The notes beneath the pieces are model-generated. The model was given only the letters and a program-made list of their open reading frames with translations. It was not told the DNA's origin and searched no databases. Both the position numbers and the translations under genes were made by a program. From Tyto alba (Eukaryota > Chordata > Aves > Strigiformes > Tytonidae), in contig NW_024881283.1 in NCBI RefSeq assembly GCF_018691265.1, positions 439,329 through 503,328 of the forward strand: a stretch of DNA of 64,000 nt, given 5' to 3'. Position 1 is the stretch's first letter; every line of letters starts with the position of its first letter. This document shows, piece by piece, positions 32,817-44,823 of the stretch.

Positions 32817-33670
32817 TTACTGCCTATTTTCACCTAACATTAAATCCCCTTGAGGTACACATCGGACTTCCCCGTCCTTCTGCATTACCCACCAAGTGCA
32901 CCCAGGTCCTTGGGCAAAGGAAATCCCACGTATGGGCTTACCTTTACCTGAAGGAGGTATAACCCAGACGGTCTTCCCCAGCATGTTTTTAGGGTGCACT
33001 ACCGGGACTCTGTCTCCATCTACAGTATGTAGAATGTTTGACTGGGCAGGGCCAGCCTGGTTGGCAGATCCTCTAGTATTGACTAACCAGGTGGCCTTTG
33101 CTAAATGTCTGTCCCAATGCTTAAAAGTCCCACCTCCCATTGCTCTCAGCATGGTCTTTAGTAACCCATTATACCGCTCAATTTTCCCGGAGGTGGTGCG
33201 TGATAGGGAATGTGATATATCCACTCAATGCCATGTTCTTTTGCCCAGGTGTTTATAAGATTATTTCGAAAATGAGTGCCATTATCTGACTCAATTCTAT
33301 CTGGGGTGCCATGCCGCCACAGGACTTGTTTTTCAAGGCCCAGAATAGTGTTCCGAGCAGTGGCATGGGGCACAGCATATGTTTCCAGCCATCCGGTAGT
33401 TGCTTCTACCATTGTGAGCACATAACGCTTACCATGCCGAGTTTGTGGAAGTGTGATGTAATCAATCTGCCAGGCCACCCCATATCTATACTTTAACCAT
33501 CTCCCTCCATACCAAAGAGGTTTTAACCTCTTGGCCTTCCTGATTGCAGCACATGTCTCACATTCATGGATAACCTGTGATATAATGTCCATAGTTAAGT
33601 CCACCTCTCGGTCACGAGCCCATCTATATGTTGATGTCTCTTCCTTGATGGCCCGAGGAGTCATGGGCAC
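32817..33670 (-). pseudogene. ERV-L-like integrase, frameshifted
   Basis: Integrase inserts the DNA copy of a retroelement. In sense order there is a zinc-binding remainder (CETCAAI), the first catalytic Asp in WQIDYI, the second in ESDNGTHF, and the catalytic Glu region (GKIERYNG) in a second frame. A one-base shift near 33,195 separates the second Asp from the Glu. The C-terminal DNA-binding-like part (LGKTVWVIPP and GCTWWVM) follows, to a stop near 32,817. The motif context (LYGGRW-like, TRHGKRYVLTMVEATTGW) is that of class III elements. Non-functional. Confidence 0.8.
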
Positions 33671-33712
33671 AGCGAGCCATAAACTTTTTGCCCTTATGCT
33701 GCCAGTCCAGAT

Positions 33713-35094
33713 CTACTTGGGCCACTTTAATCTTTGCAGCTTGGTCCACCTGGTGGTTGTTTTGATGTTCTTCCATTGCTCAATTTTTGGATGAGCATCT
33801 ACGTGGCGTACTTTCACAACCAAGTTCTCTATTCGAACAGCAATATCTTGCCACAGATCAGCAGCCCAGATGGGTTTGCCTCTACGCTGCCAGCCACTCT
33901 GTTTCCACTGCTGCAGCCACCCCCACAGAGCATTTGCCACCATCCATGGGTCAGTGTAGAGGTAAAGGACTGGCCATTTTTCTCGCTCGGCGATACTTAA
34001 GGCCAGCTGGATGGCTTTCACCTCTGCAAATTGACTGGATTCACCCTCTCCTTCAACAGCTTCTGCGACCCGACGTGTGCGGCTCCACACAGCAGCCTTC
34101 CACTTCCCATGTTTCCCTACAATGCGACAGGACCCATCGGTAAACAAGGCATAGCGCTTCTCATTATCTGGTAGCTCATTATATGGTGGTGCCTCTTCAG
34201 CTCGGGTCACCTCTTCCTCTGGTGACACTCCAAAGTCTTTGTTCTCTGGCCAGTTTGTGATTACTTCTAGTATTCCTGGGTGGCTGGGGCTTCCTATTCG
34301 AGCCCGCTGTGTGATGAGCGTGACCCACTTACTCCACGTAGCATCAGTTGCATGATGTGTTGAGGGGACCCTCCCTTTGAACATCCAACCCAGTACCGGC
34401 AGTTGGGGTGCCAAGAGGAGCTGTGCTTCTGTACCAATCACTTCTGAAGCAGCTCGGACCCCTTCGTATGCTGCCAGTATCTCTTTTTCAGTTGGAGTAT
34501 AATGGTCTTCAGATCCTCTATATCCTCGACTCCAGAATCCCAGGGGTCGACCCCGGGTCTCCCCTGGTGCCCTCTGCCAAAGACTCCAGGTAGGGCCATT
34601 CTCCCCAGCTGCAGTGTAGAGCACATTTTTAACATCATGTCCTTCCCGAACTGGCCCAAGGGCTACAGCATGAACAATTTCTTGTTTAATTTGTTCAAAA
34701 GCTTGCTTTTGCTCAGGGCCCCATAAAACGTCATTTTTCTTCCGGGTCACTTGATAAAGATGGCTTACAATTTGATGGTAATTTGGAATATGCATTCTCC
34801 ACAAGCCTATCACACCTAAGAAAGCTTGTACTTCCTTTCTGCTGGTTGGTGGAGACATAGCCTTTATTTTATTAATCACATCCATTGGAATCTGACAACG
34901 TCCATCTTGCCATTTGATTCCTAAAAACTGATTCTCCTGTGTAGGGCCCTTGACTTTACCCCATTTTATGGCGAAGCCAGCTCTCAAAAGAATTTGCACC
35001 ACTTTTCTCCCTTCTCAAAAACTTCTTCTGCTGTATTTCCCCATACAATGATGTCATCGATGTATTGTAGGTGTTCCGGAGCTTCACCCTGTTC
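33713..35094 (-). pseudogene. ERV-L-like reverse transcriptase/RNase H fragment
   Basis: The minus-strand frame contains, from 35,094 downwards, the reverse transcriptase active-site YIDD, a one-base shift near 35,005-35,030, the FLGIKW and SRKEVQAFLG thumb-region motifs, and RNase H with the catalytic Asp region LFTDGS, the Glu region SQFAEVKA, the third Asp in YTDPW and a DAHPK segment in place of the usual histidine region. About 430 codons after the shift remain open, ending in a TAG at 33,713. Finger and palm regions before YIDD are missing because the sequence is cut by the duplication boundary. Confidence 0.85.
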
Positions 35095-35460
35095 CAGGTG
35101 GAAGAGGAAGCATGCAAACAGTTGAGGTGGTTTCGGGACAGCTTGTTTTCACAGCTGCCAGATGGGCCAACAAGGGCAACGCAAACCTGGAGGTGACAGT
35201 TGCAAGCAAGGAAGAGCTGGTCAGGGTGTGAAGACTGGCTGTTGGGACAGTGATAGTAGAGTCTGAGCGCCTAAGGGCAGTGAGGAAGAATAGAAGACTG
35301 CAGATGCTGATCCTCAGCAGAGCAGATTTGGCAGTTTCTGAGGATGCCGTGATCAGCAGCACTGATGGGCAACAAAGCCAAGTATACGTGATCTTCAAGG
35401 ACAGCATCCTCCAAGCACAGCAATCTTCTGTGTCAAAACTGACTTGAAACTTCAAAGGGA
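35095..35460 (+). mobile_element. CR1-like endonuclease-region fragment at the inner end of arm A'
   Basis: The plus frame 35,250-35,447 shows ILSRADLAVSED and VIFKDSILQAQQ, like the end of the CR1 endonuclease and linker. Mirrored at 12,650-13,035. Confidence 0.5.
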
Positions 35461-37289
35461 ATTCACGGGCAACAAGATAAGATTTTACTACTTTAGGAAC
35501 AGTCCAAGAAGAAATACAGATAGTGTGTCGTCACACCTGCATCTAGTATGAGTCAGTGGCGATTGATCTGAGATACTTCATGTCCTCTTTGCCCATATTT
35601 CACCATCAGGTTCTCCTAAACCATAGTGCCTCAAGGCAGGACTCTAGACTGAAATAGCCAATGGTGGAGAGGAAAAAATCAGGTCTACTTGAGCAAACTC
35701 AAATGATACCAGTGAAAAAGAACAAGATGTGTCAATCTCTATATAGTGGGAGAGAAAGTGTCATCAGCTTGCTGATTCTTCTCCATGTCCTATCCAGAAA
35801 TGTATGAGAATGTACATAACAGTGTCAACGTTCTAAAAATGAAATCCCCTTATACACGGATTACACCAAGGTCTTTTCTGTAAATGTTTCAATCTTTGCC
35901 TAACATCTTCATTCCAGAGTTGACGCAGTTACTCACAAATTGGTGGCCACCACCTCCAAGATACATGGGGGTAGCTGAAGCCCTGACATGGGACTGGGAA
36001 ATGTGACCCTGAGCTGATGGGAGACTTTCTGGAGGGGGAGCTGGTGGACAGGCAGGGTGAGCCAAAGCATTTCAGTCGAGACAACTCATTTCTCTCCCTT
36101 GAGTAGAAGAGGAAGCCTGGACAATTGCACCCAGGCTGTCGCGTGTTGGACGAGAAAGAGAAATGAGTGGATCTAGATATTGCATGGCATACTTGAAGAT
36201 GCATCTGTAACCCGGATACACTAATATGAGTGCAGATTTGGCTATTCAAAAGAGGGAATTAATTTCTTCTGTCTCTTGAGGAGAGTGACTTGAGGGTGTG
36301 AGTGACCGTGAGTGATTACAGACAGATTCGGGGGCAGGGGGTACACTGGGGGTTATTGGGATCTCTGCTTGACAGGAAATGTGATTTCATTTGGTATAAG
36401 GCCATCTCTGCTGTGGAAAGTGGACTTCAGACGAGGGAAGTTGGGCTTCATATACAGCAGAAATGTGTTTTATGTTTTATTGAACCCTGCTTTCATTTGG
36501 TTTTGGTTTTTGGCAGTTAATAAATATCCTTCTGTGTCTACATGCAGCTTGATTCCCAAATACGGCAGTGAGAGTTGGTCACAATGTCCTGAAACGTGCA
36601 GTTACAGCCTGTCGTGGAGAAATCTCAGATGTGAACAAAGGTGCTGTAAGTCCCATGGGGCTGCTGAGAGAAATGTGGGGGTTGGAAGTAGGGACAAACA
36701 TTGTCCAGAGAGTGTCTGACATACAGGGTCTTGACTTCCCTCCATATTCAGACACTATGAGGAAATTCTCAGGATCAATAGCAATTGGAGTTGGCTGATG
36801 TATTTTAATATATAAGCAGAAAAAATAAGACTAGTGGAAAAAGAAGAGATTGTTTCTTACTGACATTTAGTACAGAAAGATTTTAACTGTGACTACACTC
36901 CTGAAACCTCTCAGGTTCATGACATAATAACTGAGGAATTCAGTTATGCACGGAGACCTGGCTTGTTAGGGCATTTTTAATGTTAATGAGCCCTCTGGTG
37001 TCAACTTGCTGAACTGCAGATCCTGGAAAGGGATTGAACTGGCCTCTAGAGAAGTCGGAGTCAGCAGGAACCCTCCAAGTTCCTGAGGGTGTCAGTGATC
37101 GCCACCGAGGGCCATCACTGGAGAGCCCATGGAGGGAATGAGGAGACAAGGTTCCTGTCCTTGGGGGTGGTGAAGAAGGAAGGCAGAGGCACTGCTGCCA
37201 GGCTGAAAATCAAATGTTCAGGTGACTGTGAAAGCCCGTGATGTGTTTCCTCACGCAGGATGATCAAGCCCTGACGCCCATAGCCTGGG
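35461..37289 (-). other. Arm A' interior, non-coding, with empty LTR-B target
   Basis: Mirrors 10,370-12,650 minus the solo LTR. The unoccupied target GGGTGT is at 36,294-36,299. No gene recognised. Confidence 0.6.
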
Positions 37290-37985
37290 AATGGGGATCC
37301 TTCCCCTCAGGGGATGCTGCAGAATCTTCACACAGACACCTCACATCTTCTTCATGTCTTTCACACACACACTGTCACACATAACCCCACTCCCTTGGAC
37401 CAGGAGGTTTGTGCATCCTCCAGGCTCCTGGATGTTTCCTGAGGCCCATCCAAGTGTGGGGAGTGAAGGAAGGAAAGAGAAGTGTCTCAGCCTCCCCATC
37501 AGCCCCAGGGCTGAGGGCCAGCCATGGCATGAGGAGACGGAGGCCAGTGTCTCCCTGTGTCCCTTGCTGCGGTCTCCCAGGCATCCTTATTGTCCCCTGC
37601 CAGCAAGCCGCTCTGTGCCAGCCCCTCTCCCAGGAAAAGACTCCTGGCCCAGGGGCTCCTCAAACTTCTCCACTTGCCCCAGCAATAGAGCATTTTGCCC
37701 TGAGCTGGTGCATTCAGAAATAGATTTCTCCTGAAAGGAACTGATGATAAAGAACTTGCAAAAAGACATCTAGAAATTGAAGGAGGAACTTCGCAAAGTA
37801 AGGGAGCAGTCTTAATCACAAATGAGGATGATCTTATGGTCCACAGACACAGACTCTGGTTACATATTAAATAACTGCAGTTAGGTATTGGCCAGGTGCA
37901 AGATTTAGAAAGAGGACTAAAGATTTTAGAAAATGAGCTAGAGAAGTTTGGAACAGAAGCTCAATTTCTAGCAGAGAAACATACA
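37290..37985 (-). repeat. Block R5 copy and coiled-coil-like relic in arm A'
   Basis: 37,400-37,700 is R5 in reverse orientation; 37,740-37,985 mirrors 9,000-9,250 and reads as a broken Leu/Glu/Lys-rich helix on the plus strand. Confidence 0.6.
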
Positions 37986-38739
37986 GTCACAAGCTTAAGT
38001 CACAATAAATTCACAGCCAAAACACACCACGTCCCAGGCTGGTTCTGTCCAGCTGTGGGGCAGGGGACAGGGAAAGGCCAGGAAAGGGGCTGGGTTTGGC
38101 TGTTGAACGTGGGCTGCACCAGAGATGAAGAGTCAAGGGAGTGGATGGGGAGAGATGAGCAAAGGCAACATCAATTGTGATGTTGATTGTGAGGCCACGA
38201 CTGTTACAGGAACCTGATTGACCAGCAGCTGGCCCCAGCAATTTGGGGCCAACACGTGCATCACAAAACCACTCATCCCATCAGAGACAAGCTAGGAACA
38301 GAGAGGCAGGGGAGAGACAGACCAAGGGCAGATGGCAGGAATGGTGATGATGATGAGGTGGCTTCCACTGCAGCAGCCTGACTGGCCCTCAGGAGACATG
38401 CTGGCCAGCAGGCATTCTGAGGTCATCCAGTGCATCTGAGAAGCCACCCAACAGAAATGACCTCCTTGAGGGGGGAAGGGCTGAGGCAGGTGGAAGAGGC
38501 CCACCTGCATTCTGATTCTGGGGGCACCTCTGTTCTTGTGACCTGAGCAGCCATGGCAGACAGGAGGGCACGCAGGGCTCATGGCCACCCTGCTCAGGAC
38601 GAGCCCTGAGACTGCTGGAAAATCTTTTCCTTATCTCCAGGGTGAACATCCCCTGTTCCACCCAACCCTCCTCTTTCACCCTCTTAACATGCTCCGTGGT
38701 GGAGAACCCCATTCTGTGCTTTTCAAGACCTCCTCATAG
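37986..38739. other. Non-coding, nothing recognised
   Basis: No motif or repeat recognised beyond weak matches to the arm. Confidence 0.35.
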
Positions 38740-39215
38740 GTGTGGAGAGGCTGCAGGGAGGTGCCCCTCAGCCTTCCCTTCTCCAGGCTGCACAAGCCCA
38801 GCTCCCTCAGCCTCTCCTCACAGGCAAAGTGTTCCAGCCCCGGCCTGTCTTGGGGGCCATTCACTGAACCCCCTCCAGCTTGCCAACATCCTTCCTGTAC
38901 TGGGGATCTGCAATCCGGACGCAGTAACCCAGACAAGCCCCTCTCTTGATCTCCTGGCCGTCCTGCTGGCCACAAAGGCCTGGGTGCAGCTGGCCTCCCT
39001 TGCTGCCAGGGCACACGGCTGCCTCCTCTCCAACCCACCCAGACCTTTCCCACAGGGCTTCTCCCAGCCAGGCAGCTCCCAGCCTGTGCCATTGCCAGGG
39101 GGATGTCCTGCAGGGTCACACACGGGCACTTGGCCTTGCTGGGTTGCCTGAGGTTCCTGTCAATGTGTGCTCTCCTGCTCGTTGAGCCCTTTCCCTCAGC
39201 AGAGAGGCCTGGAGA
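38740..39215 (-). mobile_element. CR1 LINE fragment, 3' coding region
   Basis: Plus-strand CCTCAGCCTTCCCTTCTCCAGG, CTCCCTCAGCCTCTCCTCACAGG and CTTGGCCTTGCTGGG are the antisense of CR1 C-terminal coding sequence. Not seen at the corresponding place in arm A. Confidence 0.75.
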
Positions 39216-39719
39216 CCTTTTCAGTACAGAATTAAACAAAGATGGCATTGAGTGCCCCTTCCACCTGTCTCTGCTGTTATTAAATCACCCTCACCCTTCA
39301 TCAGCAGCCCTGTATTTTCCTTCTTAACCTTGGTCTCTAATGTGTAATTGAAACTCTTCCTTTTACTCTTGACTTTTCCTTTCAACCACCAGCTCCAGGC
39401 AAGCGTTGCCTTCCTAAAAACAATGAGGTCTATACATATAAATTTGTCCTTTGTAAACTGTCCTTGCTGTCACCTCCCAGCAGCTGCTTCATGGTCCCTG
39501 TCAGAGCCAGACCTGTCCCTGCACTGACACAAACTCCCTGCCCCATAAATGCATTATTGTCAAGGAAAGACCCGTGGTGCAAGGCAAGGTGTCTAGGCCA
39601 ATCCAAGCCATGGGCAGTGGAGGAAGGGAACAAGGGTGGGCTGTTGCTATGCTAGGCTAGTGTACTGCAACATCTGTACCTAAATAGATAGACAAAATGG
39701 ATCCCTCCAAGAGTTGGAC

Positions 39720-40440
39720 TTGAACCTTCCATTTATCCAGAACCTGGCCCTGGGATCCTCTCATTCCCCTGCTCCACCATGCACAAATGCTGGGCCCGTG
39801 CAAAGCTCATGAATTCCAACAAGGCCAGGTTCAAGGTCCTGGCCATGCATCGGGGCAATCCTAAGCACAGGTACAGGCTGGGCAAAGAGTGGATTGAGAG
39901 CAGCCCTGCAGAAAAAGACTTGGGGGTAGGAGTGGATGTAAAACTGACTATGAGCCAGCAACGTGAGCTCACAGCCCAGAAAGCCAACCGTGTCCTGGGC
40001 TGCATGAAGAGAAGAGTGGCCAGCAGGTTGAGAGAAGTTTTTCTCCCCCTCTCTGCTCTTATGAGACTCTACCTGCAGTGCTGTGTCCAGATGTGGGACC
40101 ACCAGCATAAGAAGGACACGGACCTGCTTGAGCTGGGCCAGAGGAAGCCATGAAGATGATCAGGGGGCTGGAGCACCTTCCCTGTGAGGACAAGCTGAGA
40201 GAGCTAGGGGTGTTCAGCCTCAATAAGAGAAGGCTCCAGGGAGACCATCTTGATGTTTTCCAGTAATTAAAGGGATCCTGCAGGAAACGTGGCAGGAGAC
40301 TCTTGATCAGGGATTGTAGGGAGAGGTCAAACGTTAAGGTTTAATACTAGAAGAGGTTAGATTGAGATCTAAGGAAGCTATTCTTTACTGTGAGGGTGAT
40401 GAGACACTGGAACAGGTTGCCCAAATTGGTGATGGTTGTG
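39720..40440 (+). mobile_element. CR1 LINE fragment mirrored at 6,480-7,310
   Basis: Plus frame: FNKARF-like and RYRLGKEWIESSPAEKDLGV, then ANRVLGCMKRRVASR, then RLYLQCCVQMWDHQHKKD and the RELGVFSLNKRRLQGD-like region. Degenerate frame changes throughout. Confidence 0.85.
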
Positions 40441-42300
40441 TCCTCCCTCGAACTTCTCTAGGCAACCTGTTCCACTGTCTCCACAGTCTCATGGTAAAAC
40501 ATTTTTTCTCTAAATCAAATCTAAATCTAAAATCATTGTCCCTTTTCCTGCCAATACAGGCCCTGATAAAAACCCTCACTTGGTCTTTCTTGGCCTATGA
40601 CCACTCTATTTTAATACAAACAACTTGGCAAGTGCCCAGACATCTCCCAAGATGGGGTTCGTATGCCTCAAGTGCATGAGCAGTATAGGGAGATTGAATG
40701 TCGTAGGAGAGTGGAGTGAAGACTTGGGACAGTCTAGGAGTAGACTGACAGTGCTTGAGGAGAGGTTTCAGAGATGTTGATTTCCTTCATAGTGGAAAAC
40801 AGCATGAGAAAGAAATAATGCCACAAAGTGCAGCTGGGGAAGGCCAGAGTGGAGACAAGCAGCAAAGCAACGCATCACTCAGAAGGATTCTGGATCAGCC
40901 CAAGGCTTTGCGTTTCAAGAAGAGCCAGGGAGGATGGTGAGAGATCAGGAAAGGAAGGAAGAGGCTCAGGTGGGAACGAGGTGAGACAGCTGGGGGGATG
41001 AGGACAGCCTGCAGGGAAAGAGGCGCAGGGGGTGCAACCCCATAGGACAGCCTGTGGTGGAGATGACAGAGGGCTGTGGGAAAGCTGAAAGCCCCCAGTA
41101 ATGTCAACCCCATCACGACTTTGGCTATGGCTGTTGTCTCTGCCACTGATGCCTGTGAGGAGGCACAGTCCCTTGCAGCACAGGGGCCTCATGGCCTCCT
41201 TGTGCATCCTCAGGAGCCTGGGAGGTGCACATCTCCATAGCCCCTACCCCAGGAAGAGCCCTGAGGAATGTGGGAGGGACAGGATCTCCCTTCCCAGGGG
41301 CTGGGGATCACGGCATGGCTATTTGTTTAATTGGCATGGGTACTGGCCCTTTGTCTTAATGCAACACATTCAGGTTTACTCAGCATCAGAGCCACCTTTC
41401 CCTTTTTGTTTCACTGCCTCCAGATTTCTGCTCTAACAGGAACCTGAGGAGGCTTTGTCAACAGTGTCCCTCAGTGGGAGCCATTAACACTCCAGGAAAC
41501 TTTGGAGTTTGAATATAACTCTGACTTCTTCAGAGGTTTCTTCAGGTTCTTCTCAGTGCCTGAGGTTCATGGAGTTGGCACCAAACCCTCCTGAGGGGTC
41601 ATTAAACTGCCTTAGGCTGTTGCTGTGGTGCTGAGCTGGGCCGGGCTCCTGGGCCGGAGGGAGCTCCTGGCAAGTGGGCAGCGCTGCAGAGAGACAGCTC
41701 TGCCCAGGAGCAGCTCCTCTGCAAAGCGCAGCAGGGCTGGGGGCACTGCCTGCAGGCACCCAGGGCAGAGCAGCGAGGCACACACAGCTTCAAGGCAGCC
41801 TGGGCTGGGAGGCTGCTGAGAGCTCCGAGGAGGAGAAAGCGTCAGGGCCCTGGCCACAGTAAGTCTGGGGGTGCAGGGCAATGCAGCTGCAGCTCGGGGA
41901 GGGATCTGGGGAAGGCGCAGAGCTGCCAAGAATCTGCCTCCTGCCTAAAGGAGGAGGAGGAGGATCTGCTCCGAGCAGGGCTTCCCTGGTGCCCCCTGCG
42001 AGGGCCAGGGCATGAGGGCTGCCTTCTGGCGGGGCCGGCTGCAGGGGTGTGCAGCCGGGTGTGCAGGCAGGGGTGCCCAGGGCTGTCCTTCCCAGCAGGG
42101 TCCCTGCACCCCAGGGGCTGTGTGCTGGGGCAGGGACTCTGCCGCCTGCCAGGGTCAGCACTCAGCCTGCCCGGGGAGCTCCCCACGGCGCTGTGGGGAG
42201 AAGCTGTGGGGGGAAGGAGAGACCCCCGCCAGGGCAGGCTCCTTCTGCTCTCCAGAGGCTGCTGCCTGGATCAGGGGTGCTCACAGCTCCAGATCTTCCC
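40441..42300 (-). repeat. Blocks R3, R2 and R1 of arm A'
   Basis: 40,450-40,800 mirrors 6,027-6,480; 40,790-41,370 mirrors R2/R3; 41,470-42,290 mirrors R1. Non-coding in all copies as far as can be judged. Confidence 0.7.
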
Positions 42301-43895
42301 CAGCTCATTTCCCACTCAACTTTTCACAAGTACTTTCCTCTCTGGGATTTTCTTTTTGTGTCTGTGCTGTCTGGACTCTCTGCTTCTACTTTTCTGTGGC
42401 TTCCGTCTTTCTATCAGCTTTGCTGATGAGAGCAGGGGCTGAGATTCTTAAGCTGTAACAGTGAGGATTACCGGGAACCTCAGAATGTGCCTTCTCGCCC
42501 CACCAGCTAACAAAACACACCATCATCACCTTTCCATTTTCATCAGGGTTTGGGTGGGCTGTGCTTTAAGCCCTGCACACACAGAGAGGCTGCAGGGCAG
42601 AGCTGTGCTCACAGGGGCTGGGTTGGGGACTGTGAGCACTGGCAGGGAGGAAACATGGGCTCAAAGACAGAACTGCCAGCCTGGGCAGCTCAAGGCAGAG
42701 GAGATGTGGGCAGGGAGGGAGGGAAATGCTAAGGGAAACCCTGCTGCAGGGCAGACTCCTTCCCTGAGCAACACTCCTCTTGTCTCCTCTGCCACCCAGC
42801 ACAGCCCTTAGCCCGTGGCTCCTGGCCGTAGTCACCTCCTGGCCCAGCAGCCCAGCAGAAGGGATGAAGTGCATCTCTGCTGCCAGGGGCCCAGTTCCCG
42901 CTGAGCAGGGCCTGAGGCGACTGTCCTGCATTGCTGCTGTCTGGGAGGGGCTGTGCAGAGCTGCCGAAGGGAAAGGCTTTCCTGAGAGCCCCTGTCCCTC
43001 TCCTTGCCTTGCTCAGATGCCCTTGGTGTTGTTGACAGGCTCTCTGGGAAGGGGGTTTCAGCTGCAGAGTCAGGCACAGAGCTTGGGAGCCCTCCTCTGC
43101 AGATGTGCCCCCAGCAATGAGGTGTCCCAGCTTTCCTCTAAGCCGTGAAGCTCTGGGCAACGCAGTCTGTGAGGCTGGGCCAGGAGCTGGCTCTCCCTTA
43201 AGAAGTTGCCATGGTTGGGACCCTTGGCTCTCTCCTTGGGGTGTCCATCGCAGCTGTCTGCTGCTTCCAGGGGACTCTGTGAGCCGTGGGTGACATTGGC
43301 TAAAGTGGGGTGCTGACACTTGGAAAAAGGGTGAGTCGTCTGGTGCTCTGCAGTGGATCCCTCTGCTCTCAGCACTGTCTTGCTGGTTTTCAGGGTAACA
43401 CGGGAGTGTAATCACCCTCAGTCTTAGAAAGGTGCAAGTCCAGGGCAGATGGGAACAAGACAGGACAGACCTGCTGCTCTCACTCTGCACTAAGGCACAG
43501 CCAATCGTCTTGCCTCACAGGACTCACTCTGCTCTCCCTGAGTGCAGTAGAAAACCCTCTCAACCTGCCTTTTGTTCTCTCTGTTCCTTAGCACCGGCAG
43601 AACAGAGACTGACAAGCCCTTCAGGGTTAGGAGTAGGATTTTCTGACAAATCACTGAAAGATCTGACTCCTCAGTAGAAAGCAGGCAGAAACTGTTCACA
43701 CCATGGCATGTATATCCAGCAGCAATCAGAGCTCCAGCCACAGAGCTGAAGAAAGTTCTCAGGAAAGGAAAACACAGTGATGTGTAGCAGCAGGGATGTT
43801 ACTAGAGAAAGGAGATAGATTTTTCTCAGAGAAGTCTCTCCTGACTTGTCACTGTTTTTCCTCCTTGAACAGCCTTCCATGTTCAGAGGAAGCAA
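42301..43895 (+). repeat. Upstream flank of receptor C
   Basis: 42,780-43,330 matches 25,020-25,570. The acceptor tract ending ACAG is at about 43,855-43,872, followed by a short leader and the receptor ATG. 42,301-42,780 shows nothing recognisable. Confidence 0.6.
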
Positions 43896-44823
43896 ATGTC
43901 CAACAGCAGCTCCATCACTGAGTTCCTGCTCCTGGCATTTGCAGACAGACGGGAGCTGCAGCTCCTGCACTTCTGGCTCTTCCTGGGCATCTACCTGGCT
44001 GCCCTCCTGGGCAACGGCCTCATCATCACCGCCATCGCCTGCGACCACCACCTCCACACCCCCATGTACTTCTTCCTCCTCAACCTCTCCCTCTCGACCT
44101 GGGCTCCATCTCCACCACTCTCCCCAAAGCCATGGCCAATGCCCTCTGGGACACCAGGGACATCTCCTACTTGGGATGTGCTGCACAGGTATTTTTTTTC
44201 TTTTTCTTTGCTACAGCAGAGTTTTCTCTTCTCACCATCATGGCCTATGACCGGTATGTTGCCATCTGCCAACCCCTGCACTACGGGAACCTCCTGGGCA
44301 GCAGAGCTTGTGTCCACATGGCAGCAGCTGCCTGGGGCACTGCGTTGCTCTATTCTCTCCTGCACACTGCCAACACTTTTTCCCTACCCCTCTGCCAGGG
44401 GAATGCTGTGGACCAGTTCTTCTGTGAAGTCCCTCAGATCCTCAAGCTCTCCTGCTCTTACTCCTACCTCAGGGAAGTTGGGCTCCTTGTTGTTAGTGCC
44501 AGTTTAGTTTTTGGGTGTTTTGCTTTCATTCCTTTTTCCTATGTCCAGATCTTCCGTGTGGTGCTGAGGATCCCCTCTGAGCAGGGACAGCACAAAGCCT
44601 TTTCCACGTGTCTCCCTCACCTTGTCGTGGTCTCCCTGTTTATCAGCACTGCCATGTTTGCCCACTTGAAGCCCCCATCCATCTCCTCCCCATCTCTGGA
44701 CCTGGTGGTGTCATTTCTGTACTCGGTGGTGCCCCCAGCAGTGAACCCCTCATCTACAGCATGAGGAACCAGGAGATCAAGGACGCACTGAAGAAGCTGA
44801 TTCATTCAGTTGTCTCTCAGTAG
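43896..44823 (+). pseudogene. Olfactory receptor C, family-14-like, two one-base deletions
   Basis: A nearly complete odorant receptor. The canonical start MSNSSSITEF is intact, TM1-TM2 read normally to LHTPMYFFLLNLSL, then one base is missing near 44,094 (CTCTCGACC where receptor A has CTCCTTGACC). The rest of the body is open in the new frame, with MAYDRYVAICQPLHY, the extracellular cysteines, KAFSTCLPHL and the TM7 start. A second missing base in a C run near 44,746-44,750 (AACCCCTC against AACCCCCTC in A) breaks the NPLIY motif. The end LIYSMRNQEIKDALKKLI reads in the third frame to a TAG at 44,821-44,823. The extracellular and G-protein contact motifs are preserved, so loss is recent. 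Confidence 0.9.

Larger units (their letters stand above)
31883..35094 (-). mobile_element. 5'-truncated ERV-L-like (class III) provirus
   Basis: Sense order: partial reverse transcriptase, RNase H, integrase, short tail, 3' LTR. There is no env, as usual for ERV-L. The 5' half is absent; the sequence stops at the inner boundary of duplication arm A' (35,095). Confidence 0.82.
35095..42300 (-). repeat. Arm A' of the large inverted duplication
   Basis: Inverted partner of 4,510-13,035 (block pairs listed there). It lacks the LTR-B insertion and most of the 7.5-8.4 kb tandem duplication, and has its own extra CR1 sequence at 38,740-39,215. Confidence 0.85.
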
